Shown: positions 25,104 through 33,507 of the stretch, one piece after another
Layout of the letters: each line of letters starts with the position of its first letter
Position numbering within the stretch: the first letter of the stretch is position 1
Source of the DNA: BOG-908 sp965198855
Lineage (GTDB): Bacteria > Pseudomonadota > Alphaproteobacteria > Acetobacterales > Acetobacteraceae
Length of the DNA: 64,000 bases
Assembly: GCA_965198855.1 (NCBI GenBank)
Contig: CBDAPZ010000002.1
Location: forward strand, 124,001-188,000
Reading direction: 5' to 3'
The notes under the pieces: model-generated
The model's input: the letters and a program-made list of their open reading frames with translations, nothing else
What the model was told of the DNA's origin: nothing
Database searches by the model: none
Translations under genes and position numbers: made by a program

Positions 25104-26960
25104 ATGGCGATCCACTTGGTCGGAGAGACGATAGACGCCAAACGAGCGTACCAGCGCGCCCAAAGCGGCGAGTTGATCCCGCTCGTTCGCGGCGTCTATG
25201 CCGATCACGACGGCGACATAGAGATGGATATCCTGGGCCACGCCGTCCGCATCGCGCATTACCTATACCCAAACGCCTACCTGTCATCCGCCAGCGCGGT
25301 CCTGCTCGCGCCCACACCGGATGGGCGCCTCTTCATCAGCGGCCGCCGCAACCAGCGCACAAGGTTGCGGACCCTGGAGATCATCCAGAATGAAGCGCCG
25401 AGCCACCCCTCGACGGCGATCGCCGTCATTGGCGATGATCTCGGAGAGAAGCGCATTGCCGCGTCGTCGCCACGACAGCGTTTCCTCGAAGCCTTTCGGC
25501 TGAGGAGCGAACACGCCAGCGCCATCACGTCTGAGATGCGCGCCCAGATGGCCGCCCGGTTGGTGGCGGAACACGGCACGCCCCAGGCGGCAGCTGACGC
25601 CGTTTGGGCACTTGCCCGCGAGAACGAATGGTATCGGGAGGGCGAAGGCGCCGAACGCTTCCTCCTCGCCAAACTCGGCGGCGTGGCGCCGGTGAACAAG
25701 GCCGCGCTCAATCTTTTGGTCGCCTGGCACGGCGATCTGGTCGGTCGGTTGACCCATGACGGCTTCGAATGGCGTTGGAAACCCGAGCGGCGCACCGGTC
25801 CGGCGCTCATCCGCGAGACGATTCCCGGCAAGTTGCCGGCGTTCATCGAATCGCTGCTGCCTGAGGGCTGGCTCGCCCAGGTCCTGCATGAACGTGACGA
25901 GCGGGACGCCCTGCGAAATGGTCGACGCTACATGTCGAACATCGCCATCGTCGAAGACCACGATCAGCGGGCGGCGCTGCCGGCCGACGTGCTGTCGACC
26001 CCACTCGCCAGCTTTGCCGCCGACGGTCGCTTCACAGGGGTCTATGCCGGCCCCGGACGCGGCGAAATCGAAGAGACCTTCGAGCAGAATCTGGCGCGCA
26101 TGTTTGCCCGCGCCGAAACGCCACGCTTGTCGGGCGTCCAGATCAAGGCGCCGATGAGCCTGACCGAGGACGGCGCCCTGGTCCCGGCGATCGACCAGCC
26201 CTTCACCCACATCCTGAAGCCGGCCGGCACAGCGGGCTTCGACATGCTGCCGATCGTCGAATGGCTGTGCCTCGAACTCGGACGCGCCGCGGGGTTCGAG
26301 ACGCCAGACGCTGCGTTGATTGCGATGCCGGACGGCATGCCGCCGGCCCTGGTGGTCGAACGGTTCGACATCAGGCGGGGACCGGACAATCAGCGCCGGC
26401 TCGCGATGGAGGATTTCTGCTCCATCCTAGATCTTCCGACATCGGCGAAATACGATGGAACGATCGAGAGGGTGGCGCGCGCCTTGCGCCCGCTGTCCAC
26501 TGATCCGGCCTCGGACCTCAACATCCTGTTCCGACGCGCGGTGTTCGCCTGGTTGATCGCCGATGGCGATATGCACCTGAAGAATCTCGCCGTCCTCAAG
26601 ACGGCCGAAGCGGGGGCCAAAACGTTCACTTCCGTCCGTTTTGCGCCCCTCTACGATGCCGTGACCACGCGGGTTTTCCCGGGCCTTGCCGGCGATCGAA
26701 TGGCACTGAAACTGAACGGCAAGGATGATCGTCTGACGCGCCAAGATTTTATCGCCTTGGCGCGCACAATCGGTCTCAGGGTCGAGGATGCTGAAGCCGG
26801 GCTCGACGCACTCACCACGCGGGTTACTGCTCGCTTTCTGACGCTTCAGCTCCCTGCTTTCGCCGGTGAGTTCGATGGCGCCAAGAGCGTGCGCGATAAG
26901 GTTGAGGCCATCGCAGCCGCACGTTGCGTGTCTCTTTCCACGGAAAGCCGGTCTGAGTGA
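25104..26960 (+). CDS. AbiEi-like domain fused to HipA-type kinase
   Basis: A 618-residue protein beginning MAIHLVGETIDAKRAYQRAQ; an in-frame ATG at 25089 lies inside the operator and is less likely. Residues 1-190 resemble AbiEi/type IV antitoxin winged-helix proteins (GELIPLVRGVYADHDGD, then YLSSASAVL). From ~205 it is HipA: an N-subdomain with GDLVGRLTHDG, then LSGVQIKAPM, FTHILKPAG and the catalytic loop ADGDMHLKN (Asp487, Lys493, Asn494), then PLYDAV. HipA kinases phosphorylate glutamyl-tRNA synthetase or other targets to arrest growth. Here a presumed DNA-binding or antitoxin-like domain is on the same chain, so no separate antitoxin gene is adjacent. Kinase residues are intact. Confidence 0.8.
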   Translation: MAIHLVGETIDAKRAYQRAQSGELIPLVRGVYADHDGDIEMDILGHAVRIAHYLYPNAYLSSASAVLLAPTPDGRLFISGRRNQRTRLRTLEIIQNEAPSHPSTAIAVIGDDLGEKRIAASSPRQRFLEAFRLRSEHASAITSEMRAQMAARLVAEHGTPQAAADAVWALARENEWYREGEGAERFLLAKLGGVAPVNKAALNLLVAWHGDLVGRLTHDGFEWRWKPERRTGPALIRETIPGKLPAFIESLLPEGWLAQVLHERDERDALRNGRRYMSNIAIVEDHDQRAALPADVLSTPLASFAADGRFTGVYAGPGRGEIEETFEQNLARMFARAETPRLSGVQIKAPMSLTEDGALVPAIDQPFTHILKPAGTAGFDMLPIVEWLCLELGRAAGFETPDAALIAMPDGMPPALVVERFDIRRGPDNQRRLAMEDFCSILDLPTSAKYDGTIERVARALRPLSTDPASDLNILFRRAVFAWLIADGDMHLKNLAVLKTAEAGAKTFTSVRFAPLYDAVTTRVFPGLAGDRMALKLNGKDDRLTRQDFIALARTIGLRVEDAEAGLDALTTRVTARFLTLQLPAFAGEFDGAKSVRDKVEAIAAARCVSLSTESRSE

Positions 26961-27094
26961 TCGGGCTGAAAATGGCGACCGCAGCACGCGACCTCCGACA
27001 GTCACTGCGCCCAGTGTTCATTACCCTCGATCCGGAGAGGTGACACGCGGTTGGACATCCGCCCGGTTTTTCGAACGTCGAAGTATATTCCTCA

Positions 27095-27457
27095 ATGAAC
27101 CCAAAAAAGAAAATCGAACGGTCGGCATTGCACCGCATGGTCTGGGAGGAGGCGCTCTCAAAGCTGGCGCCGCAACTCGGTTTGTCCGACGTCGGCCTGC
27201 ACAAGATCTGCAAACGCCACAACATTCCGTTACCGCCACAAGGTTATTGGGCAAGATCGCCGGAACGAGGCTCGCCGAAGCGAATACCATTGCCGCAACC
27301 TGACAAAGACTGGGATCTTGAATTCATCATTCCGCCGCAGGCGACGCCCGGGGAACAAAGTGAGCTGGACCAGAAATTCGGGCCGCAGATCGCGGCAAAG
27401 AGCCTGCCTGAAAATCAGATTGCTGTGGTCGCGAACCAAGAGCAGCGCCATCCGAAG
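27095..27457 (+). pseudogene. Hypothetical DNA-binding-like protein, 3' truncated
   Basis: The first ~120 residues (ALHRMVWEEALSKLAPQLGLSDVGLHKICKRHNIPLPPQGYWA) match a widespread uncharacterised family of mobile regions with a helix-turn-helix-like start. The open frame runs on to 27808. Beyond about 27457 it is only the antisense of the XRE gene, so the true 3' end has been replaced. Function is unknown. Confidence 0.6.
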
Positions 27458-27793
27458 TCAGCCATCGCGCGGCACTCCGGGGGGCGGCGGAAGGCGGACA
27501 CGCTTGGGCAGGTCCGCACGCGCCAGCGCCTGGCCGATGGGATCGTTGCCGATGTCGGCGAGACTTCCGAGGCCTTCCAGCATGCCGAGCGCCTGCAGAA
27601 CGCCGGCATAGATCCCGATACTCACGTTGTTGTCTCCCGCCTCGATCCGCTGGAGGGTCGAGCGCGACGTGAATGCGCGTTCGGCCACCACGGCCATGGG
27701 CAGCCGCCGGCGCCGACGGGCGTCGCGGATGTCAGCACCAAGCGTGCGCAAGGCACGCCGAACGCCCGCGGAGGGAGTATTGGGTGTGGGCAA
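27458..27793 (-). CDS. XRE-family regulator, orphan antitoxin-like
   Basis: A 111-residue protein with a TTG start preceded by AGGAAGG. The helix-turn-helix is clear: LGADIRDARRRRRLPMAVVAERAFTSRSTLQRIEAG, then IGIYAGVLQALGML and a ~30-residue tail. Proteins of this form usually precede a hipA-type gene on the same strand. Here the downstream side (27457 and below) is the truncated gene on the other strand, so the partner is missing. It may now be a solitary regulator or a relic. Confidence 0.8.
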   Translation of the reverse strand: MPTPNTPSAGVRRALRTLGADIRDARRRRRLPMAVVAERAFTSRSTLQRIEAGDNNVSIGIYAGVLQALGMLEGLGSLADIGNDPIGQALARADLPKRVRLPPPPGVPRDG

Positions 27794-27884
27794 ATGACGC
27801 CTTCCTGAGCCAGTAAGCAGAATAACGCAGCACGAAGTTCACAAAAAACGCCGTGGACCCTCAAGGTCGGGCTACGTTCAGGTT

Positions 27885-27990
27885 TAATCCATCGCCGCCT
27901 CGCCGATCACGGGGATATGCTTTCCGCTCTTGGTGCCCGGAAAACGGATGGCATGGTCTTGCCCCTGCACCAGGCGCGCTGGAGGCTCAG
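27885..27990 (-). pseudogene. Tyrosine integrase scrap
   Basis: On the minus strand a ~90-base stretch reads DHAIRFPGTKSGKHIPVIGEAAMD before a stop, with an out-of-frame LSLQRAW segment just upstream. This corresponds closely to RAIHFPDTKSGEQIRVIGGAAMQ in the integrase at 29316-30674. It is diverged, so it is a relic of a second, related integrase and not a copy of this one. It suggests an earlier integration or deletion event beside the Fic gene. Confidence 0.7.
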
Positions 27991-28020
27991 CGCCTTCAAC
28001 CGCGAGCCGTCTTGGCAACT

Positions 28021-29196
28021 TTACCTTGGTAGCGGATCGGTCCCTTGATCGAGCAAGGCAAGATAGTCCGCGTAGGCGTAAATCCGGCCGCGTTGCCGTC
28101 CAGTGGTCTCGCGCACGATATCGACCTTGATCAAATTATTCAGCGCGATCCCGGCGGTGGGAAAGGAGACGCCGAGCTTTTCTGAAACCGTCTGGATGGT
28201 GACGATCGGGCTGGCCTGCATCAGTTCATGGACCCGAAGCGCTGACGCGGCGGCGCGGCCGAGGCGGGCAATCTTCTGTCGATGGGCGTCGAACATGGCG
28301 ATCAGATCGCGCGCCGTCGCCGCGGCTTGTTCGGCGGTCTCCGCAACGCCGGTCAGGAAGAACTCCATCCAGGTCTCCCACGTCCCGGCCTGCCGGACCT
28401 CCTGCAGGAGCCGGTAATAGTCGTCGCGCCGGGATTTCAGGAACAGGCTGAGATAGAGGATCGGCTCGCGCAGCACCCGCGCCTCACACAGGATCAGCGT
28501 GATGAGCAGCCGGCCCAGGCGCCCGTTGCCGTCGAGAAAGGGATGGATCGTCTCGAACTGGACGTGGGCCAGGCCCGCCCGGATGAGCGGGGGCAATGCC
28601 GGATCCTCGCTGTGTAAGAAGCGCTCCAGCGCATCCAGGCATTCGTCCAGCCGGTTCGGCGGCGGTGGCACGAACAGAGCGTTTCCAGGCCGGGTTCCGC
28701 CGATCCAATTCTGCGAGCGGCGGAACTCGCCCGGTTGCTTTGCAGCGCCCCGCCCGGACTTGAGTAGGATGGCGTGCATCTCGCGGATCAGCCGGAGCGA
28801 CAGGGGAAATCCGCCCCGCATCCGGGAGACCCCATGCTCGATCGCCGCGACGTAGTTGGACACCTCGGTCACGTCGTCGAGTTCGACCGTCGGCGCCTCG
28901 TAATTTTCGAACAGCAGCAGGTCGGACAAGGAGGATTGAGTCCCCTCGATCTGTGAAGACAGAAGAGCTTCCTTGCGGACGTACATGTAGAGGAACATAG
29001 GCGTGGAAGGCAGGATCGTGGTTACGCCGTCGAGGCGCCCGACCGCGGCGACGGCGCGTTCGTAGACCTGCATGAAACGGCCCAGTTCGAGGGGTGGCTG
29101 CGGTGGCAACGGGGCGGGCACATAGGCGCGCACGCGCTCGCCTGCGGCACTCGTCTCGACATAGGCGCCGAGCCTTTGATTCTGCCCGTCCGTCAC
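28021..29196 (-). CDS. Fic-domain AMP-transferase with winged-helix tail
   Basis: A 391-residue Fic protein. The catalytic motif is complete: HPFLDGNGRLGR, His218. An N-terminal inhibitory helix carries SSQIEG (Ser80, Glu84), so this is an autoinhibited class II Fic enzyme of the DUF4172/Fic_N type. The C-terminal ~60 residues (IVTIQTVSEKLGVSFPTAGIALNNL) form a winged helix-turn-helix, suggesting it also binds DNA. Fic proteins transfer AMP to hydroxyl side chains. A perfect 26-base palindrome 30 bases upstream is the likely binding site of its own tail. The gene looks undamaged. Confidence 0.92.
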   Translation of the reverse strand: MTDGQNQRLGAYVETSAAGERVRAYVPAPLPPQPPLELGRFMQVYERAVAAVGRLDGVTTILPSTPMFLYMYVRKEALLSSQIEGTQSSLSDLLLFENYEAPTVELDDVTEVSNYVAAIEHGVSRMRGGFPLSLRLIREMHAILLKSGRGAAKQPGEFRRSQNWIGGTRPGNALFVPPPPNRLDECLDALERFLHSEDPALPPLIRAGLAHVQFETIHPFLDGNGRLGRLLITLILCEARVLREPILYLSLFLKSRRDDYYRLLQEVRQAGTWETWMEFFLTGVAETAEQAAATARDLIAMFDAHRQKIARLGRAAASALRVHELMQASPIVTIQTVSEKLGVSFPTAGIALNNLIKVDIVRETTGRQRGRIYAYADYLALLDQGTDPLPR

Positions 29197-29225
29197 ACCC
29201 GATCCTTTAACTAGCCTCGCCCCTA

Positions 29226-29251
29226 TTAAGGCTTATGGCCATATACCTTAA
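29226..29251 (-). promoter_or_regulatory. Palindromic operator upstream of fic
   Basis: A nested dyad: TTAAGG, two bases, TATGGCCATA, two bases, CCTTAA. All 16 pairable arm bases match. It lies 30 bases before the fic start, in the short gap between fic and the integrase 3' end. The inner ten bases alone are a perfect palindrome. The position fits a repressor site overlapping the promoter. Confidence 0.7.
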
Positions 29252-29315
29252 CAGCGCTGGACGCTAATTCAAACATGCCAAGCGGCCGGCGATATCAGCT
29301 TCGCCTTCACGGTGC

Positions 29316-30674
29316 TCATTCAGCTCCCACCGGGGGCGGCAGGAGACAGCCATTCGTCTGCGGAAGCCGGCGAGATGACCCGGCACCCGCACGGACGGTT
29401 CGACCTTTTCGCGTCTGGGCCGCGGTCTTCGGCTCGCCCTTGGTCTCGCCGTCCAGATATTTCGCTATTTCCGCCGATACCTGGTCAGCGGCGACGGATA
29501 GGGCCGCATCGAGATGGACATATCTCTGCGTGACTCCGCGCGACGAGTGACCGAGCAATCCGGCGATCGTCAGCTCGGAGAACCCCAGATCGCCGGCGAT
29601 GCTGGCAAAGGTGTGTCGAAGGACATGTGGGGTGACCCCTGTAAGATTAGCCTTGGCGCAAACTCGATCGAGTACCCTGACAACCCCGATGAAGTGCCCA
29701 TCGCCAACATCGGCGGGAAACAAATATGGCGACTGCTCGTGGACGGGTTGGTTGTCGATGCATTGCATCGCCGCGCCGCCGATCACTCGGATCTGCTCGC
29801 CGCTCTTGGTATCAGGAAAGTGGATCGCCCGATCGTGCGGTTTGAACCACGCGCGCTCCAGACCAAGCACCTCCATCCGCCGAAAGCCAGTGAGCAGGAG
29901 CAGTCTTATGGCTCCCAGCGCCGTCGGATGCTCGCCCGCAACCATAGCGTCCCGCATCACCTTGCCCAGGTGCCGCAACTAGTCAGCATTCAGCCGCCGC
30001 GTCATTTTGCGTACGGCGATTTGGCGAACACCGAGCGCCGGATTCTTCTCGATGAAACCGAGACGCGCCGCATGCCCGAGTAACGCCCGGAAGGTGCCGA
30101 TGGTCCGCCCCGCAACACCAGAACCGCCCGTTGAACGTCCGCCGCGGCCCTTCGCCCTCCTGCCTCGCGCCGACTTTCCGGCAGCAATGTCGGCCTGCAT
30201 CTCCTCGATGTCGCGTAGGGTCAGACGGCTGACGAGGCGTGGCCCCAGCAGCGGTTTGATGTGAACCTCGATCCGGCTGCGGTCCATCGCAACGCTCGAC
30301 GCCTTGATGGGGCGACGATTGCGGCCAAGCAGGCGTCCGGACCCTGCTTCATCGAGATACCAGTCGCAGACTTCTGCTACGGTGAGGCCTTCCCGAATGG
30401 CATGCCGCTCGGCAGATGGATCACCGCCGCCAGCGACTTCCGCCAGCTTCTTCTGCGCGGAGATACGCGCCATCTCGGGCGTCAGCGCGCCGAATTGGCC
30501 GAGCACCAGCCGCCGGGTACGCCCTTCGATGTTCCGATATTGGATGATGAACGTCTTGGCGCCTGAAGGTTTGACGCGGACGCCAAAGCCTCGCAGCTCG
30601 CCATCCCATGCAAACACATCCTTGTTGGGTTGTGCTCTCAACGCCTCAATAGCGCGCTTGGTCAGTTTTCCCAT
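29316..30674 (-). pseudogene. int: Tyrosine integrase with in-frame amber codon
   Basis: The frame from ATG 30674 gives a P4-type integrase: an N-terminal arm-binding DUF4102 domain (GFGVRVKPSGAKTFIIQYR, then RRLVLGQFGAL) and a core-binding domain to MTRRLNAD. It then meets TAG at 29979-29981. Translation in the same frame continues through the complete catalytic domain: Arg in LLTGFRRMEVL, HVLRHTFAS, LLGHSS and the Tyr of TQRYVHLD, ending at 29316. The TAG probably replaces a Glu codon. Unless suppressed, no active integrase is made, which would fix the element in place. Confidence 0.88.
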
Positions 30675-31160
30675 GTGTCAATAACCTCCTGTATTTGAAA
30701 CGCTATTTCGACATTTGCTTCCCTCGTGCTTCCCAAGGCTGCTGTGGGCGTGCCGGGGAAGCACGAAGACGTCTTGGGAAGGCAGCGGAGCACTCCCGAC
30801 GAGCAAAAAAAGCTCGGTTGGCTCATCCACCGCAGGGACAGGCCATTGCGAAGGTTGGACTTTTTCGCTCGATCCGATATGTTCGGGTCGAATGTTCGTG
30901 GGTTGTGGCCGTTCTGCTCCCCCCTGGTCGAGCGATGGGATCCCGCTATCGTCTTGCTTTCATTGCGAAAATCGGCATTTTGCTTCCCCGAAGACCCTGG
31001 CAGATGGCGGGGAAGCTCGGGGGAAGCAGCAGAAGGCGTTTCGCGGGGTATGAAGAGGATACTCAGGGCATGGAGGGCCGCAAGAAAAGCCTTGTTATTT
31101 GAGGGCTTTAGAGGGCTCTGGGATAGAATAAGATGCGGCCGGAAAAGTGGCCTGGTCCGA
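30675..31160. other. Integrase upstream region with repeated GCTTCCC sites
   Basis: No gene is supported in these ~485 bases; the frames present are short and unlike proteins. The heptamer GCTTCCC, or its complement, occurs exactly at 30717-30723, 30728-30734, 30756-30762, 30982-30988, 31010-31016 and 31021-31027, with a one-mismatch copy at 30776. Two clusters of short repeats between an integrase start and its att core are what arm-type integrase binding sites look like. Confidence 0.6.
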
Positions 31161-31205
31161 TTGCCAAGGTTGGGGTCGAGGGTTCGAATCCCTTCGCCCG
31201 CTCCA
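31161..31205 (+). other. att junction: 3' half of tRNA-Gly(GCC)
   Basis: The 45 bases correspond to the anticodon loop (TTGCCAA, anticodon GCC), the 3' anticodon strand, the variable loop, the T-arm with GGTTCGAATCC and an acceptor 3' strand ending TCCA. The sequence to the left cannot pair as the 5' half of a tRNA, so this is only the duplicated core. It marks the element/chromosome boundary; the intact tRNA gene should lie at the other end, outside the window. Frames crossing it give the familiar spurious peptides of antisense tRNA. Confidence 0.85.
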
Positions 31206-31536
31206 GGTCTTCTTTGTACTGATTTGCGTGTCGTCGGTGATAGAAATGATCTTTCGAAACGCAACTCCATGCCTAAAACCTGCGCGCTGGACGGCACAGC
31301 GACGGTAATGGCCTAGTGCAAAAACTGTAAGGCCGATCTGGCGCTCGAACTTGATGACATGCACCACGGATGAGGTGGCGCACGCTCTGGCTTCCAGAAT
31401 CCCGTTGGCGTCGAGAACGCAGTCCATGTCGCCGGGCTTGTAGGTCTCTGGTAGAGCGATCGAAAATCCACCCACGATTTTAGGTGTCGCGTGTCGGGCA
31501 ACAGCGAAGGTCACTGTTGCCCAGCCGTTTGGCGCG
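31206..31536. other. Chromosomal flank of the att site
   Basis: About 330 bases between the att core and the hydrolase gene. A minus-strand frame crosses it but includes antisense tRNA and does not resemble a known family. It could hold the decayed end of a gene originally downstream of tRNA-Gly; I see nothing definite. Confidence 0.4.
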
Positions 31537-32379
31537 TTACTGATCGCGAGCGGCCCTTTCGATGAAGGCAGCAACGTCTTTCGGATGCGACACCGGCGAG
31601 GCGTGGCTTGATGGGATTGTCATAGTCGTGGCCTTTATTCTCTCCGCAAAGGCGGCTTCCGCTTGGGCCGGGATCATCATGTCGTCGGCATGGACAATGT
31701 AGTAGGTCGGCTTCGTGTGCCATGCCGCGACGGACGCCGTGTCCATGACAGCTCTGACGCTGAGCGGCATCTGCGCTTTAGCCATCGCTTCCGCTTCAGG
31801 AAGCGGAACGTCACCGGCAAAGACGCGGGGAAAGGCAGCCTGATCAACCGACAAGCCTTCGGCACGTCCAAGGAGAGCTTGCAGATGGGCCTTGGCTGCG
31901 GCTTCCGACTCTGCGCCTGAAACGCTTGCGGCGATTGAGACGTGCGGGGCCGCCGGATCAACGAGGGCCTGCAAGCCATCGGTCGGCGGAATCCCGTCGA
32001 TCAAGGCGCCGACACTCTCGCCTTTATCCAGCGCGAACGCGCCGACATAGACGAGCGCTTTGACCTTCGGATCGTCCCCGGCCTCGCCGATGACAACGCC
32101 GCCCCAGGAATGGCCGACCAGGATGGTGGGCCGATCTTGAGCAGCCAGAACCCGTCGTGTGGCGGTAACATCGTCGCCGAGCGAGGTCAGCGGATTTTCA
32201 ACCGCGGTGAGGTCAAAACCCTTCTTGCGGAGCAGGACTGCCACCTTGTCCCAGCTCGAGGCGCCCACGAAAGCGCCGTGAACAAGCACGACGTTCTTAA
32301 CCGTTTCAGCGGATGCCGCGACGGCGGTGGCGTCCAGGGGGGCGGCCGCAGGGCTCACAGCGGCAGGGTCACTGTTCAT
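31537..32379 (-). CDS. Alpha/beta-hydrolase
   Basis: 280 residues from ATG 32379, preceded by GAAAAGG; the frame extends to 32463 without support. It has the alpha/beta-hydrolase oxyanion strand VVLVHGAF, the nucleophile elbow GHSWGG and late SSHASPVSHPKDV with the probable catalytic His. It resembles the small esterase-like hydrolases (RutD/PNB-esterase group) that occur beside AraC regulators. The substrate is unknown. It is divergent from the AraC gene, which probably controls it. Confidence 0.85.
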   Translation of the reverse strand: MNSDPAAVSPAAAPLDATAVAASAETVKNVVLVHGAFVGASSWDKVAVLLRKKGFDLTAVENPLTSLGDDVTATRRVLAAQDRPTILVGHSWGGVVIGEAGDDPKVKALVYVGAFALDKGESVGALIDGIPPTDGLQALVDPAAPHVSIAASVSGAESEAAAKAHLQALLGRAEGLSVDQAAFPRVFAGDVPLPEAEAMAKAQMPLSVRAVMDTASVAAWHTKPTYYIVHADDMMIPAQAEAAFAERIKATTMTIPSSHASPVSHPKDVAAFIERAARDQ

Positions 32380-32539
32380 GATCAAAACCTTTTCGATGAG
32401 GCGTCGAGGACGATCAGCAAAGAATTTTGCTGTCCTCTCTAAGCCGATGACTGATATCTTCATCCGAAAAATGCTGCAGCTTCTTTCAACTACGTCATTC
32501 TGGTGAGGCCCTTTCTGTATCTAGTAGAGGCATTAGGCC

Positions 32540-33427
32540 ATGGCGGAGCAACTCAAAAACTTGTCCGTTCATCCGGAGGCGCGGGTACCTAGCTCAGCTA
32601 ACAGTGATCTGCTCTCCCATGTGCTGGCGCAAACTCGATTGTCCGGTGACGGGATCTTCCTGGTGACCGCCGCACCCGGAGAGGTGATTCCACTTGCACC
32701 CGAATTAGGTCATGTTTGCGTGGTGACGGACGGCGCCCTGCGAATCGCTGGCGATGACAGGCTGCGTATCGTCGCCGAGACAGGCGAGCTTCTTCTGCTG
32801 CCTCGTGGCGCTGGCGACCTGAGCCTGCTGGCGGGTGAGACGCCGGCGACAGTGGTGGTATGTCGCTTCCGCTTCGATCCGGACAGCCTGCGCAGTATGG
32901 TCGAGGCGCTCCCGCCTTACATACTTGTTACTAAAACCGAAGGGTCAGCTTGGCTCGATGGCTTTTTGCACTTCATGATGATTGAAGCGAACGATGTCCA
33001 ACCCGGCGCGACCTTGATGATTTCACGGCTGATCGACCTCGCCGTCATTCGAACGCTGCGTACCTGGATTCAGCGCGGACAGAGTTCAGGCTGGCTTGGG
33101 GGGCTATCCGACGCGCGCGTCGCCCGTTCTCTCAAGGCCATCCACGAGGCGCCGATGCAACGATGGAACGTGGACACCCTGGCTGGCATTGCGGGCATGT
33201 CACGCTCGAGTTTCTGTGCGCGCTTCACGACGCTGGTTGGGCACTCGCCGCTGCGGTATCAGAACGAATGGCGCCTGGCTTTGGCGCGCGACATGCTTTT
33301 GCGGCGACAGGCCCGGATCGGCGAGATCGGGTTGCGCGTCGGCTATGAGTCCGAAGCCGCATTTAGCCGCGCCTATAAAGCACTTTTTGGCCATTCCCCC
33401 CGCGGCGAATACAAGGTGCACCCCTGA
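32540..33427 (+). CDS. AraC-family transcriptional regulator
   Basis: A 295-residue regulator with an N-terminal cupin_6 sensor domain (residues ~15-190, including GDDRLRIVAETGELLLLPRG) and a C-terminal double helix-turn-helix (WNVDTLAGIAGMSRSSFCARFTTLVGHSPLRYQNEWRL, then YESEAAFSRAYKALFGHSPRGE). It is transcribed away from the hydrolase across a 160-base gap, the usual layout for a regulator and its target. The effector is unknown. Confidence 0.93.
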   Translation: MAEQLKNLSVHPEARVPSSANSDLLSHVLAQTRLSGDGIFLVTAAPGEVIPLAPELGHVCVVTDGALRIAGDDRLRIVAETGELLLLPRGAGDLSLLAGETPATVVVCRFRFDPDSLRSMVEALPPYILVTKTEGSAWLDGFLHFMMIEANDVQPGATLMISRLIDLAVIRTLRTWIQRGQSSGWLGGLSDARVARSLKAIHEAPMQRWNVDTLAGIAGMSRSSFCARFTTLVGHSPLRYQNEWRLALARDMLLRRQARIGEIGLRVGYESEAAFSRAYKALFGHSPRGEYKVHP

Positions 33428-33429
33428 AT

Positions 33430-33492
33430 CAGCGCGCGACAGCATCGAAAAATTTTCCACTTCTTTTTCAAAAAAGAAGTGCTTGCTTTCTT
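33430..33492. repeat. Hairpin repeat R1 (half element)
   Basis: A perfect hairpin at 33459-33480 (ACTTCTTTTT, loop CA, AAAAAGAAGT) is preceded by a degenerate GCGCGACAGC block. It is a partial member of the family described at 34835. It lies between the converging araC and hxlR genes, so it probably acts as a terminator. Confidence 0.7.
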
Positions 33493-33507
33493 ACTGTGGC
33501 CATTTTT

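Larger units (their letters stand above)
9686..31205. mobile_element. Decayed integrative conjugative element, right part
   Basis: The stretch has a conjugation block (traG', copG, trbBCDEJKLFGI, DUF2274, lysR), cargo (SIR2-NTPase, AbiEi/HipA fusion, Fic) and a tyrosine integrase. It ends in the 3' half of tRNA-Gly(GCC), the usual layout of alphaproteobacterial tRNA-integrated elements. The left end, relaxase, TraF and the intact tRNA are not in the window; IS elements replace that side. Three lesions (traG truncation, trbE frameshift, int amber) argue that it can neither excise nor transfer on its own. Confidence 0.75.

Noticed and set aside
30662..31574. Minus-strand frames of 159-211 residues across the att site
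   Set aside because: They translate the antisense of the tRNA-Gly half (GIRTLDPNLGN and RRDSNPRPQPW peptides), a well-known artefact of tRNA regions.
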